From a bacterium (GTDB lineage: Bacteria; Armatimonadota; JACIXR01), in assembly GCA_014360465.1 (NCBI GenBank), contig JACIXQ010000010.1, positions 1 to 45,854 of the forward strand: a DNA stretch of 45,854 bases. The letters run 5' to 3'. The stretch's first letter is position 1. Each line of letters starts with the position of its first letter. Below are positions 23,910 through 33,267 of this stretch, in pieces. A program made the translations under genes and the position numbers. The notes below the pieces were generated by a model. The model was given only the letters and a program-made list of their open reading frames with translations, searched no databases and was not told the origin of the DNA.

Positions 23910-25262
23910 CCAGAATTGCAACTTTGCTAATTTTATAATTTTTTCACCCTTAAAGCCAGGTGGATAGAGCCAAGTGCCTTCATAATTGGGAAGCGGCAAT
24001 TCTTCCGCTATGGCGGGATAAGATTCTGCTTTCCCAATTTGAATATTTGCCCTTTTAATTCCGTCCTTCAAAGCGAGTAGGCATACTGCCATAGATTTTA
24101 AAAAGCTTCCGATACCTATCTTCACTCCACCTATCTCCACATAAGAAGGGAGCCTGTTCTTTTGCACTATAAAATCGTTCGCTTCTTTACATCCTTTTAG
24201 AAAATCTCCCAAGGAAACCTCCAGTTCTTTCTCAATAGTGGGAATCTCCGAGGTTGGACCGATTGTCCTTCGTGCTGGAATCTTCTCCGGCAGGTGGTTA
24301 TTTACAGCAAAATGTTTTAGTGCCCAGACGAAAAGTGAGAATATCTCAGATGCCGAAAAGCTTTGACCATCAAGAACCGCATAATCTATCTTTTCCAATA
24401 TTTTCTCTGCAAGTTTGAAGAGGATGTCCGTATCCACCCATTTTGTTGTTTGTCTGTATCTATCATATACTTCTCGGTAGGTTATGAACTCAATATCAGC
24501 TTTTACTTTTAGCCATTTTACAAACGCGGTTATATCCCTCATAAGTTCCTGAACAAAATGGTCTGGATAGAGGGGAGCAGGTTTATAATTTTCTGGTGGT
24601 GTATTTTGCCCTTTTGAAAAATTGACATTATCCCAGAACTCGCTTGTGACGAGCCTACAGGGATGAGTGCCGAGAACGACTATCTCGTGTTTCTCACACA
24701 GCTTTTGGAAATCGCTTTTCATCGCCTCAAAACGGTTTTCGCAGAAGAAGTAGCTCTCAAAAGAGAAGTCCCAAGTTAGCCCATTGAGCGAATTGCAATA
24801 CCAGACGAGATTGCCGTCAGGAAGCCTATGCAGAAAGCTTGCCTCAATCACCGGCATATCAAGGAGGAACATAGCATAGAAAACCTGAGGAGTGCCGCTG
24901 TTGCCTGGTTGCATAAAGCCGATTGGTGATTGTCCGAAAATTTCCTTCACATCGTTGAGCCCCTTTATCTCTCTCTTTATTACTTCCCTAACACCTTCCT
25001 CCCACTCCAGCTCCTCCAGATATTCGGGAAAAGTCGGATGAAGGGAGTGATAATCGGAGTGATAATTGATTTCGTGGAATTTTAATAGTTCTATGATATC
25101 CTCTCTCCCTCTTTCTCGCAAAACTCTTGCCCTTTCAGCCACGAGATTGAAGCTCCCTCTTATGTTGTTTTCTTTGAGCACCCTCGCCCAGAACTCAACT
25201 CCCTCATCGGCCCTGGGAGTGATGAAATCCTCTTCATCAAGGGAAAAAAGCACTTTTGTCAT
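23892..25262 (-). CDS. NodB-like polysaccharide deacetylase family protein
   Basis: 456 aa, no signal peptide. The N-terminal half resembles the NodB/CE4 barrel: an initial LFSLDEEDF strand carrying candidate catalytic/metal Asp, ENNIRGSFNLVAERA, and a histidine cluster YHSDYHSLHP (His68, His72, His75), with GTHPCRL further on. CE4-like enzymes remove acetyl groups from polysaccharides using a divalent metal. The C-terminal part (about 280-430) includes RLPSYVEIGGVKIGIGSFLKSMA, which resembles the pseudomurein-binding (PMBR-like) repeats, here in a cytoplasmic-looking protein. The start is ATG after AGAGGT. It is divergent from the GH16/GH97 gene, with an insertion-sequence relic between them. 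Substrate unknown. Confidence 0.72.
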   Translation of the reverse strand: MTKVLFSLDEEDFITPRADEGVEFWARVLKENNIRGSFNLVAERARVLRERGREDIIELLKFHEINYHSDYHSLHPTFPEYLEELEWEEGVREVIKREIKGLNDVKEIFGQSPIGFMQPGNSGTPQVFYAMFLLDMPVIEASFLHRLPDGNLVWYCNSLNGLTWDFSFESYFFCENRFEAMKSDFQKLCEKHEIVVLGTHPCRLVTSEFWDNVNFSKGQNTPPENYKPAPLYPDHFVQELMRDITAFVKWLKVKADIEFITYREVYDRYRQTTKWVDTDILFKLAEKILEKIDYAVLDGQSFSASEIFSLFVWALKHFAVNNHLPEKIPARRTIGPTSEIPTIEKELEVSLGDFLKGCKEANDFIVQKNRLPSYVEIGGVKIGIGSFLKSMAVCLLALKDGIKRANIQIGKAESYPAIAEELPLPNYEGTWLYPPGFKGEKIIKLAKLQFWSIKPA

Positions 25263-25319
25263 ATGATATACCTCTCTTCTTGATTTTTTATTGGTTATAT
25301 CTTTTTAGCCTAATTTAAT

Positions 25320-25544
25320 ATGCTTTGTCAAATATTCTTCAGACATCTCAGTTCAATTGGATGGTTTAACCAAGCTTTTTGAAAATCCTTGATGATGCTT
25401 TTCAGGGTCTATACACTCCACCTGCGGACGATAATTCGGGTTGGGGGAATAGCTACTCCTTGTTCCCCGAAATGTAAACTAACAGGTATGTAATCGCTTT
25501 CATTATTGCAAGTTCGCCATTGAAAAGATATCCTATAGTTATAA
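25320..25544 (-). pseudogene. Third decayed transposase fragment
   Basis: Within this 282-bp gap, the minus strand from about 25484 reads YISGNKE, stop, LFPQPELSS, matching YISANSDKLFSHPELVS of the relic at 1-382, and 25490-25510 matches the IIKAN segment of that relic. The deletion between them differs from the other two copies. No intact gene is present; a 68-codon minus-strand frame here is spurious. Confidence 0.6.
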
Positions 25545-28500
25545 ATGACGAAAGCAAGGTGTGAAGATGTGATGATTTTATTGTTCTTGTTTATCCTTCT
25601 ATTGTGTTCCTTCACGCAAGCGAAGCCGATTTATCATCTTGTGGTTAATTGCGGCGGAGAGGCTGTTCAGAAAGCATTGAGCGATAAGGAGTTTTCCAAG
25701 GGGAGCTGGGGATTTATAAAGGGAGGTTCTTTCAGCATTAGTGCAGAAGAGAAAATCATCCCCGATTTTGGCTATCCGTCTGCTATGAAATCGGCGAGAT
25801 GCGATGCTAAGAAGCCTGGTGTTCCTTTCAGATATTTATTCACACTACCAAACGGCGATTATACTGTAAAGCTCTATTTCGCAGAGCTTAGCTATGATAA
25901 AGCCGGGAAAAGAAGATTTGATGTTAGAATTCAGGGAAAGATAGTTCTTGAAAACTACGATATTTTTCTCCGAAGTAGTGGAAAGAATAAAGGTAAAGTG
26001 GAAATTTTCCCTGGTGTAAAAGTTGAAGATGGTATTTTGCAAATAGATTTCATCTCCAAGGTAGACAGAGCGATGGTTAACATCATAGAGATTCAGAGCG
26101 AGGAACAGGTCCCTGAACCTGCTGAAGTCGCAGGATATACGGAACTTTGTTTCTACGACGATTTCAACTCCCCCGAAACAATAGACCTAAAAGCGACGGG
26201 TAAGCCAGGATACAAATGGTATGTTGACCTACCTTGGGGTTTCCCTCCAACTTCTCCCGACGATATAGAGGTTAAGGATTCTGTTCTAAAAATATCTGCT
26301 GGTCCGATGAACTGGGGGATTTCCACTTATAGTGTTAAGGGGAAAACAGGAAGAGCTTTTCGTTTTGGCTATTTTGAAGCAAAGATTCGTTTTGACCCTT
26401 CTTTGGGAGAGAAAAGCTCTGGCTGGCCTTCTTTTTGGAGCATTGCCCTTGAGCATGCCCTTGGAGACCCTAATCACTGGAACGAGTTGGATTTCTTTGA
26501 AGCTTATACAGGTGGGCATCGTAAATACGATGGAGCATTTTATGGTACTCTTCACGATTGGGCAGAGGATTCAAAAGTCCACTTTCAGAATGTCAATAAC
26601 CGGATTGAAGTGGCGGGTATAGATTGGAACCAGTGGCATATAATCGGATGCCTCTGGCAACCTGGCTCAGTCACTTGGTATCTGGATGGTAATGCGCTAC
26701 TCACCCAGCGTTATTCTCCTACTTCATTCCCTGAGCCACTGATTATTACTGGAACGAGTTCGGAGGTGCCTTTGGGAACCTTCAGTATCCTTGACAAACA
26801 AAAGAATATAGTTATCCTTGGTTCAGGAAAAAACTGGCCTCTTTTTGTGGACTGGGTCAGAATCTATCAAACAGGAAAGGAGGAAAGCACAATGGAACCC
26901 AATTCCAAAGAAATTGAAATAAGATCACCTAATGGAGGGATAGTTTTCAAGCTGAGGATAGGTGATGAGGGAAGCCTTTTTTACAGCGTGGAGAAGGATG
27001 GGAGGCAAATATTTGAGGATTCACCGCTCGGTATTTTTACCAGCGTTGCCGATTTCACGAAGGACCTCAAAATCCTTTCCCTTTCTCGCCGTGTGATAGA
27101 CGAGAAATACTCATTAATCGGTAGAAAAAAGGAGATTAATGAGAATTTTTGCAACGAGCTCCTCCTCAAATTGGGTAAGGAGCTTCATTTAATGTATCTG
27201 ATAATACGCGTCTATGATGATGGAGTAGCCTATCGTTACTTTATACCCGGTGAAGGACCGATCACAATCAGCTTTGAGACCAGTGCCTTCCGCATACCGA
27301 AATCGGCAATTGGTTGGGCGATGGAATTCGTCCCCAATTATGAGGGATTCTATATCAAGCGCAATTATGATGAACTTTTGAAGGGCTATGATTTCGGGAT
27401 GCCTGTTCTATTGAACATAGGCGAGGACTGGGTTTTAATCTCCGAGGCATCAGTTTACGGTGATTATTGTGGTTGCCATATCAAAGGGGAGCCAGAAACA
27501 GGACTTCTAAGGGTTGTTTTCGCTCCCGACCAGAAGAATGCTGTGATGAGCAAGCGTCCCTTTTATTCTCCCTGGAGGGTGGCGATAATCGGCGAGCTTA
27601 AGGACATCGTTGAGTCCACGATAATTGAAAACCTTAGTCCAGATTGTGAGTTAGCTGATACTTCATGGATTAAGCCGGGTCGTTCTGCATGGTCCTGGTG
27701 GTCAGGGGACAGCACTGAGGATTATGCTACCCAAGTCAAGTATGTTGATTTCGCCGAGAGGATGGGCTGGGAATACTATCTCTGCGATGCTGGCTGGAAA
27801 CCTGAATGGCTTCCCCAGCTTGTTGAATATGCGAAAAAGAAGAACATCGGTATCTTCGTCTGGTATCACTATAAGGAGGTTGAAACGGATGAGGAAATAA
27901 ATAAGAAGTTTTCCTGGCTCTCCGATATAGGTGTGAAAGGGGTTAAAGTTGATTTCTTTGACAGTGATTGCCAGGAAAGGATTCAAATGTACGACAAAGT
28001 CGCTCTAACGGCGCTAAGATATCGTTTGTTGGTTGTCTATCATGGAGCTACCAAGCCAGCTGGAGAAAGGAGAAGGTGGCCTCATATCCTAACAAGGGAG
28101 GGTGTTTTGGGAGCAGAATATTATAAATGGTCAGAAGGACCAACTGCAGAGCATAACTGCACGCTTCCCTTCACCCGCAATGCTCTCGGTCCGATGGATT
28201 ATACGCCCGTGACCTTTTCGGAATATAGAGATCAAACCACGCATGCTCACCAGCTTGCCCTTGCGGTTATCTTTGAATCAAATATCCAGCACCTTGCAGA
28301 TAAACCCGAATCATATGAGAGCATCGGTCCCGCTTTGGAGTTCCTCAAGGAATGCCCTGCTACTTGGGATGACACTAAGCTCATAGAGGGTTATCCCGGT
28401 AGGTTCGTGACGATTGCCCGTAGATATGGAGATAAATGGTTTATAGGGGCGATTTGCGGAGGTGGAATATCAAGGGAATCGATTATTCCTCTGGATTTTC

Positions 28501-28658
28501 TTAAAGAGGGCGTGAATTACATCGCAAGGATATATAAGGACTCTGAAAATCCAAAGCAAATAGCCTGTGAAAGCAAACAGGTCAAAAGAGGGGATGTTTT
28601 GAAGATTCCCATAGCGAAAAATGGAGGATGTGCAATTGAGATAAAGCCAATGAACTAA
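25545..28658 (+). CDS. Secreted malectin-GH16-GH97 multidomain glycosidase
   Basis: 1037 aa. A signal peptide (about 1-26) is followed by a malectin-like carbohydrate-binding domain (about 28-180, beginning YHLVVNCGG), a GH16-type laminarinase/agarase-like jelly roll (about 190-440) with the catalytic ELDFFE (Glu314, Asp316, Glu319), and a full GH97 domain (about 448-1037) with SWWSGD, YYLCDAGW, the VKVDFFDSD strand (Asp803) and the C-terminal sandwich. GH97 enzymes are alpha-glucosidases or alpha-galactosidases; the aspartate at 803 favours the retaining galactosidase type, but I cannot prove it. GH16 (endo-beta) plus GH97 (exo-alpha) in one chain is unusual and suggests one complex polysaccharide such as a red-algal or galactose-containing glycan. 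The ATG at 25545 has no ribosome binding site but a TATAGT lies 5 bases upstream; ATG 25572 is the alternative. Confidence 0.85.
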   Translation: MTKARCEDVMILLFLFILLLCSFTQAKPIYHLVVNCGGEAVQKALSDKEFSKGSWGFIKGGSFSISAEEKIIPDFGYPSAMKSARCDAKKPGVPFRYLFTLPNGDYTVKLYFAELSYDKAGKRRFDVRIQGKIVLENYDIFLRSSGKNKGKVEIFPGVKVEDGILQIDFISKVDRAMVNIIEIQSEEQVPEPAEVAGYTELCFYDDFNSPETIDLKATGKPGYKWYVDLPWGFPPTSPDDIEVKDSVLKISAGPMNWGISTYSVKGKTGRAFRFGYFEAKIRFDPSLGEKSSGWPSFWSIALEHALGDPNHWNELDFFEAYTGGHRKYDGAFYGTLHDWAEDSKVHFQNVNNRIEVAGIDWNQWHIIGCLWQPGSVTWYLDGNALLTQRYSPTSFPEPLIITGTSSEVPLGTFSILDKQKNIVILGSGKNWPLFVDWVRIYQTGKEESTMEPNSKEIEIRSPNGGIVFKLRIGDEGSLFYSVEKDGRQIFEDSPLGIFTSVADFTKDLKILSLSRRVIDEKYSLIGRKKEINENFCNELLLKLGKELHLMYLIIRVYDDGVAYRYFIPGEGPITISFETSAFRIPKSAIGWAMEFVPNYEGFYIKRNYDELLKGYDFGMPVLLNIGEDWVLISEASVYGDYCGCHIKGEPETGLLRVVFAPDQKNAVMSKRPFYSPWRVAIIGELKDIVESTIIENLSPDCELADTSWIKPGRSAWSWWSGDSTEDYATQVKYVDFAERMGWEYYLCDAGWKPEWLPQLVEYAKKKNIGIFVWYHYKEVETDEEINKKFSWLSDIGVKGVKVDFFDSDCQERIQMYDKVALTALRYRLLVVYHGATKPAGERRRWPHILTREGVLGAEYYKWSEGPTAEHNCTLPFTRNALGPMDYTPVTFSEYRDQTTHAHQLALAVIFESNIQHLADKPESYESIGPALEFLKECPATWDDTKLIEGYPGRFVTIARRYGDKWFIGAICGGGISRESIIPLDFLKEGVNYIARIYKDSENPKQIACESKQVKRGDVLKIPIAKNGGCAIEIKPMN

Positions 28659-28671
28659 AAAGGAGTACTAT

Positions 28672-30033
28672 TTGGAGATTAATAGGTTTTGCCTATTAGC
28701 GCCCCAAGCTGATGAGCAATCTACAAATACTTGTAACCCTCTTCCCAAGCCGAGCAAGGCTCAGCTTGCCTTTCAGGATTTGGAGCTCGGACTTTTCATT
28801 CATTACGGTATGACTACTTACACCCGCTACTCTGAGCCTGGGCGTCATAGCCCCGAGAAATTTAGACCCACAGCCCTGGACTGCGATAATTGGATGGAAG
28901 TGGCACGAGCAATGGGCGCGAAATTCGCTGTTCTGACGGTCAGACATCAGGAGGGCTTTTGCTTGTGGCCAACCAAAAGCACGGAATATTCCGTGAAAAA
29001 TTCCCCCTACAAGGGTGATGTAGTGCGCCAGTTCGTGGAGAGTTGCCACAGATATGGGATAAAGCCCTGCTTCTATCACTGTTCCCTGATGGATGCCCAT
29101 CACCTTTTTCAACCGGGTGACCCTTATGAATGGCACGAGGAATGGTTTGAAACGACGAACAGGAGGCTTTCCGAACCCGGCGCATTTGAGCGATTTCTCG
29201 CCATTCAGAAACAGCAAATAAGGGAACTGCTTACTGAATACGGGGAGATAACTTATCTCTGGCTGGACCATATCACAGAAACACAGGGAATACTCATCCC
29301 CGATTTGGTCGAGAGATTTTGGTGCGAGATAGTGAGTGAGGCTCGTAGGCTCCAGCCCAAATGCCTTCTTTTGAAATGTGATGTATTTCTTACAAGGGAT
29401 AGGGATGCAAAAACGGGTGTTCATGGAGGAAGGGCGGCATACCCGCTATGGTACAGGTGCCGGAGGGAGGATACAAACGAGGGATTGCAGGACCCCATTC
29501 CCGACCCGATAAATGGAGACCAGTTCATCGTCTGGGAGTCAAATACCATCTTCAGCGGTGATTGGTTCTGGAATGGCGATTATGTAAAACCTGTTGAGGA
29601 AATGGTGGAGCATTACTACTTCACGATAGGAAGGGGCTCGACCTTTCTTCCGAACTTTGCTCCCGCTCCCAGTGGCAAGATGACAGATAAGGTTCTGGAA
29701 CATGCGAAAGCGTTTGGAGATAGGATAAGGGCTATCTATGCCAATCCAATAGCTGTTGTGGAAGAAGCAGGGGAGGAAATAGAGGTGGCGATTAATAATG
29801 AGCCTTTCACTCATATAGAAATAATGGAGGACTTAAGGGAGGGGCAGAAGGTAGCTGGTTATACGATAGAGATTTTGAAGAACGGTATTTGGAGCAGGTT
29901 GGCGGGAGGTGAGAGCATAGGGCACAAGCGTCTTCATCGCTTTGAGCCTGTCGTAGCGGAGGCTGTTAGATTTAAGAGAGAGAAGACTTTCTGGGAAAAT
30001 CCCCGTATCCGCAGGTTCGCAATTTATAAATGA
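28672..30033 (+). CDS. GH29-like alpha-L-fucosidase
   Basis: 453 aa, no signal peptide, so probably cytoplasmic. GH29 features: GLFIHYGMTTYT near the start (family G-L-F-x-H-W/Y-G), AMGAKFAVLTVRHQEGFCLWPTKST (His92 region), YGIKPCFYHCSLMD, and YLWLDHI with the likely nucleophile Asp199 (WFD in classic members). A beta-sandwich C-terminal domain follows (about 370-453). It would remove alpha-L-fucose, or another 6-deoxy sugar, from oligosaccharides. The TTG start has AAGGAG 9 bases upstream. It is 13 bp after the GH16/GH97 gene and 13 bp before the next, a three-gene carbohydrate operon. Confidence 0.83.
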   Translation: MEINRFCLLAPQADEQSTNTCNPLPKPSKAQLAFQDLELGLFIHYGMTTYTRYSEPGRHSPEKFRPTALDCDNWMEVARAMGAKFAVLTVRHQEGFCLWPTKSTEYSVKNSPYKGDVVRQFVESCHRYGIKPCFYHCSLMDAHHLFQPGDPYEWHEEWFETTNRRLSEPGAFERFLAIQKQQIRELLTEYGEITYLWLDHITETQGILIPDLVERFWCEIVSEARRLQPKCLLLKCDVFLTRDRDAKTGVHGGRAAYPLWYRCRREDTNEGLQDPIPDPINGDQFIVWESNTIFSGDWFWNGDYVKPVEEMVEHYYFTIGRGSTFLPNFAPAPSGKMTDKVLEHAKAFGDRIRAIYANPIAVVEEAGEEIEVAINNEPFTHIEIMEDLREGQKVAGYTIEILKNGIWSRLAGGESIGHKRLHRFEPVVAEAVRFKREKTFWENPRIRRFAIYK

Positions 30034-30046
30034 GGAGGGTGTTAGT

Positions 30047-31195
30047 ATGAGGGAGGATACAAGGCTAATCCTTGAGGAATCATACGAGAGATTGAAAGGG
30101 TATCTTCTGGAATGTGCCCAAAGGGCTAAGGCAGAATTGCCAGGTGGCATAATTACTATTGCTTCAAGTGAGGGACACTACTATGGTCTCTGGCCAGACG
30201 ATTTCCTCTTTCCTCATATAGTTTGTCCTGAGTTGGCAAACAAGGAAAAATTAGCGAGGATTCTGGAATTCCTAACCGATAGTGTCATTGATTTAGAAAG
30301 GGTTCCCGATAGGGTTGAGCCAAGTGGGCTTCCCATAATGGTGCCTGGTTGGTATGATGGTCCGATAGGGGAAAAGATGCCTGCCCATTTGCCATCTGCC
30401 TGGGTGAGGCTTTTGAGCTATTTTGATCAATGGGGAGTTCATATACCAAGAAGGGAAGGATGGGCGAGGGTGATAAGGAGAAGTTATGAACAGTTATCAT
30501 TCAGCTGTGGGCTTGTCTACATTGACCCCCAAAGACCATATGTAGGCTTTGGCTATCAAGATAACATCGCTATAACTGGTTTCTCCTTAATGAGTAGTTT
30601 GGTGACTTATAGGGGATTGCTAAGGGCTGTGGAGCTTTTCAAAGGATATCTTGAAAGAGAGACATTGAACTATTGGCAAATGTTGGCGGAGGGAATCAAG
30701 GAGAATCTCTGGCGATTATACGATGAGGAAGTAGGTGGATTCGTTGCGGGAAGCTTTGATTGCCGCCAATTTGATGTCTGGGGAAATGGGCTTGCTTATG
30801 GACTTGTGGAGGATAAGGGAATGAGAAGGCGAATTGAGGATTTCTATCTGCGGAATAAAGAAAGGATAATAAAATTCGGCTTCACTCGGCAAATAGCGGA
30901 GGAGAAAGGTTGGCAGAGGCTTCTTGTTTCTGCTGAGGTGGGAAAGTATATGAATGGTGGATATTGGCCCACGGGGACAGGTTATATCCTGCCCGTTATA
31001 TTTGCCGCTGATGAGGAGCTTGGGAAGGAGATAGTTAAGGAGCTTCTTGAAAACCTCCCTCGCTTCCATTTCGCTGAATGGGTCGATGCGGAAGGAGATG
31101 AATCAAACGCTAAGTATTTCCTTATGGGCATAGCGATTCCGATGCTCGCCATAAAATCCCTGCTTGAAGCCAAGCCCCTGATAGATTTTTTCTAA
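30047..31195 (+). CDS. Six-hairpin (alpha/alpha)6-barrel glycosidase-like protein
   Basis: 382 aa, no signal peptide. The helix-loop pattern is that of (alpha/alpha)6 barrel glycosidases: HYYGLWPDDFLFPH early, then GYQDNIAITGFSLMSSLVTYRG, GGFVAGSFDCRQFDVWGNGLA, MNGGYWPTGTGYILPV and WVDAEGDESNAKYF. Acidic residues at the centre of such loops (WPDDF, GYQDN, DVWGN, EWVDAEGD) are candidate catalytic residues. Relatives include amylo-1,6-glucosidase and GH116-type enzymes; I cannot name the family. ATG follows GGAGGG. It ends the GH97-GH29 operon, and its stop codon lies inside the left copy of the 31-bp direct repeat. Confidence 0.7.
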   Translation: MREDTRLILEESYERLKGYLLECAQRAKAELPGGIITIASSEGHYYGLWPDDFLFPHIVCPELANKEKLARILEFLTDSVIDLERVPDRVEPSGLPIMVPGWYDGPIGEKMPAHLPSAWVRLLSYFDQWGVHIPRREGWARVIRRSYEQLSFSCGLVYIDPQRPYVGFGYQDNIAITGFSLMSSLVTYRGLLRAVELFKGYLERETLNYWQMLAEGIKENLWRLYDEEVGGFVAGSFDCRQFDVWGNGLAYGLVEDKGMRRRIEDFYLRNKERIIKFGFTRQIAEEKGWQRLLVSAEVGKYMNGGYWPTGTGYILPVIFAADEELGKEIVKELLENLPRFHFAEWVDAEGDESNAKYFLMGIAIPMLAIKSLLEAKPLIDFF

Positions 31196-31216
31196 TTTTT
31201 TCTTGATTTTTCCCTG
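31186..31216. repeat. Left direct repeat bounding the 3.6 kb island
   Basis: 31 bp of T-rich sequence ending CTTGATTTTTCCCTG, overlapping the stop codon of the six-hairpin gene. Identical to 34774-34805 except for one extra T there. Confidence 0.85.
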
Positions 31217-31313
31217 CAGAGCCCGCTTGATAGGGATTTATTTTAGCAATCCTTATTTTAAGTATCCCCCATCTGTAGTAATATTTTATATGCTCATTAG
31301 TTTATCCCGATTT

Positions 31314-32621
31314 TTAAAATTCGATGACAAAAGCGGTATCTCTTTCAACGCAATTAAAACAATCAATACAACAATTTTTATTTGAAAAAATTACTTTCTT
31401 TTGTTCGAAAGTGCAGAATATCTCTTTTGAAGCCCGCACAATCTGATTTCGCACTTTTAGTTTTGGCAATTTAGCGCGTTTGAAAGGATATACTAATGAT
31501 ATCTCTGGGGATAACCAGTCATAGAGTTCGTTTCTACTCAACTCTAATTGCAAAAGCCCAAAAGGACAACAAAAGGGGATGGGTGGAATGTGGCCTCTCG
31601 ATAGCTCCCTTATTATGTAATAATGCCAATCTTCCCACAGACGGAGCCAGGGATGAGGAAAGCTCAGCCAGAAGTCCCGAAAATAGCAACTTTTAGTTAA
31701 GGTAAAGATAGCATTAAAATAATCTTCTGGGTCGTAGTATATTTCGCTACCATGATGGGGCACTTTAAGGATGCGATTCCTGATTAGCTGGGGATATTTG
31801 GCAAGGACAATAGACCAGTTTGTTAAATCACCTGGAAAGAGAAACTGTCTGGTTACTTCCTTATACTGATATGTTATGCTTACCACTATGCTAATATCGT
31901 TAAACAAACTTCGGGCTTTGTCATAGAATTTATCAATTTTTTTCCAGTAACCTGGGTCATAATCATCGTTTTCAAATGTTCTTCTTTCTTTTTTAATTTC
32001 CTCAATTTGTGGTATCTCTACCTCAAATTTTTCGATTACCTGGGAAAAAATTTCCTCTTCGCTTTCAATTTGCCTTTTTTCCACCGATACCTTTTCAAGA
32101 AGCCTTTTAAGATAATTAATATAATTTTTAATCGTCTGCCCCTTCGGAGAATTCAGTATTCTTTTTATGTTTTCTGGTTTTCTTAGATAATGATGAAGAT
32201 AGGGGGGTGGAGATAACACTTTTAGATGAAACGGACCTATTTGGATTTCATAGCCGTCATAAACAGCTACTTTTCTTTTTACTGCTCGGCCAGCGGTAAC
32301 TAATGAAGTCATGTAGAGACAAAATAACATATAGGGAGAACCGGTTTCTTTGAATGATTCAATAAGTGGTTTAATATCAGTAACCCATAGTTCTTTTACT
32401 TCAATTTCATCAGCGATTCTCGATAGACCCCCAATATGATCCTCATCCAGGTGGGATGCGATAAGGAGGTCTATGGATTTTATCCCTAGCTTCTGGATGT
32501 AATCAATACAAGCGTTTTTCTTGTAACCGCCATCTATGAGGATGTTTATTTCCTTATCCTTCTCGCAGAACCTCAAGAGCGTTGCGTCACCTGCCGCAGG
32601 GATCATATGTAGTTGAAGCAC
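31314..32621 (-). CDS. Standalone ComEC-like metallo-beta-lactamase-fold protein
   Basis: 435 aa, soluble. The metallo-beta-lactamase fold of the ComEC/Rec2 hydrolase type: ILIDGGY, SHLDEDHIGGL (His57, Asp59, Asp61, His62), LFPGDL and VPHHGSE. A charged insertion of about 100 residues separates the two halves (about 155-255). The last ~35 residues are cysteine-rich (C, then CC..C..C in NKNCCIDCFNC), maybe a zinc site. It lacks the ComEC membrane channel. Standalone proteins of this kind occur in bacterial conflict systems. The GTG start has AAGGAGG 8 bases upstream. It lies about 150 bp downstream of the PIN gene on the same strand within the island. Function unknown; a metal-dependent nuclease or phosphodiesterase is likely. 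Confidence 0.8.
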   Translation of the reverse strand: MLQLHMIPAAGDATLLRFCEKDKEINILIDGGYKKNACIDYIQKLGIKSIDLLIASHLDEDHIGGLSRIADEIEVKELWVTDIKPLIESFKETGSPYMLFCLYMTSLVTAGRAVKRKVAVYDGYEIQIGPFHLKVLSPPPYLHHYLRKPENIKRILNSPKGQTIKNYINYLKRLLEKVSVEKRQIESEEEIFSQVIEKFEVEIPQIEEIKKERRTFENDDYDPGYWKKIDKFYDKARSLFNDISIVVSITYQYKEVTRQFLFPGDLTNWSIVLAKYPQLIRNRILKVPHHGSEIYYDPEDYFNAIFTLTKSCYFRDFWLSFPHPWLRLWEDWHYYIIRELSRGHIPPIPFCCPFGLLQLELSRNELYDWLSPEISLVYPFKRAKLPKLKVRNQIVRASKEIFCTFEQKKVIFSNKNCCIDCFNCVERDTAFVIEF

Positions 32622-32773
32622 GTCCTCAACCTCCTTAGAATTTTTTATGCAATAGACTCATCGCTAAACAAGTTTACCATAGGGTTTCCTTTTGGCAAGC
32701 CAATTTCGTTATAATTATTAACTCTTTTTTTCCCGTTATTTTGTTGTAGGAATCAAAAATCGTTATTCTTTCC

Positions 32774-33250
32774 TTACTCGCCGATTACCTCAACACTGAT
32801 GCTCTCCCTTATTTCTTCTTTTCTTTCCAGTATTTCTTTATCCATTGTAAGAAAGTATCCGACAAGTCCCTTTTCTGCTAATATTTTTGCGTAGGCTATA
32901 TGAAGCATATCTCCTGATTTCAATTTAACTTTCGGGGATATTTGGGTTGCTTCGAAAAATATGTGGAATAGATATAAACCTTTTAATTTTCCTAATTTGC
33001 GCTCATCTGGTATAACTTCGATATCAAGTTTCCGGAGTAGATAGGGCGCCAAAGCACTCCTTTTAATTCCGGGAGGCAATATAAAACAACCTATCCTATA
33101 CGCAATGCTATAAAGTTCAACAAGTGTGAAAGGTGATGTGCAGAATTTTCCCAGATGTTTATTCCTCTCAATGAGAGCGCGAGCTTTTTCATGGTTAGGG
33201 TCTCTTTCTATCCCATATGAAAGGATTATGTTAGTATCCAGATAAACCAT
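32774..33250 (-). CDS. PIN-domain ribonuclease (VapC-like)
   Basis: 158 aa. PIN-fold nuclease with its acidic residues in place: MVYLDTN (Asp5), LVELY (Glu45), KSGDMLHIAYAK (Asp114) and LTMDKE (Asp137). VapC-type PIN toxins cut tRNA or rRNA with magnesium or manganese. The length is slightly more than a classic VapC (about 130-140), and the middle (about 55-105) is longer than usual, resembling archaeal/thermophile PIN proteins. No small VapB antitoxin precedes it; instead it is 17 bp downstream of two unrecognised genes. It could be a toxin of an unusual module or an RNA-processing enzyme. Confidence 0.85.
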   Translation of the reverse strand: MVYLDTNIILSYGIERDPNHEKARALIERNKHLGKFCTSPFTLVELYSIAYRIGCFILPPGIKRSALAPYLLRKLDIEVIPDERKLGKLKGLYLFHIFFEATQISPKVKLKSGDMLHIAYAKILAEKGLVGYFLTMDKEILERKEEIRESISVEVIGE

Positions 33251-33267
33251 AACCCTTTAAAAATGGT

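Noticed and set aside
23623-23967. Plus-strand open frame of 114 codons
   Set aside because: It starts without a ribosome binding site, crosses the rpsB promoter on the other strand and runs into the deacetylase gene. It matches repeat sequence.
25409-25615. Minus-strand 68-codon frame
   Set aside because: Overlaps the start of the GH16/GH97 gene and relic copy 3 in a frame different from the transposase remnant.
31203-31240. Promoter in the left direct repeat, like the one in the right copy
   Set aside because: The TTGATT is present but no -10 box lies at a proper distance, so only the right copy is a promoter.
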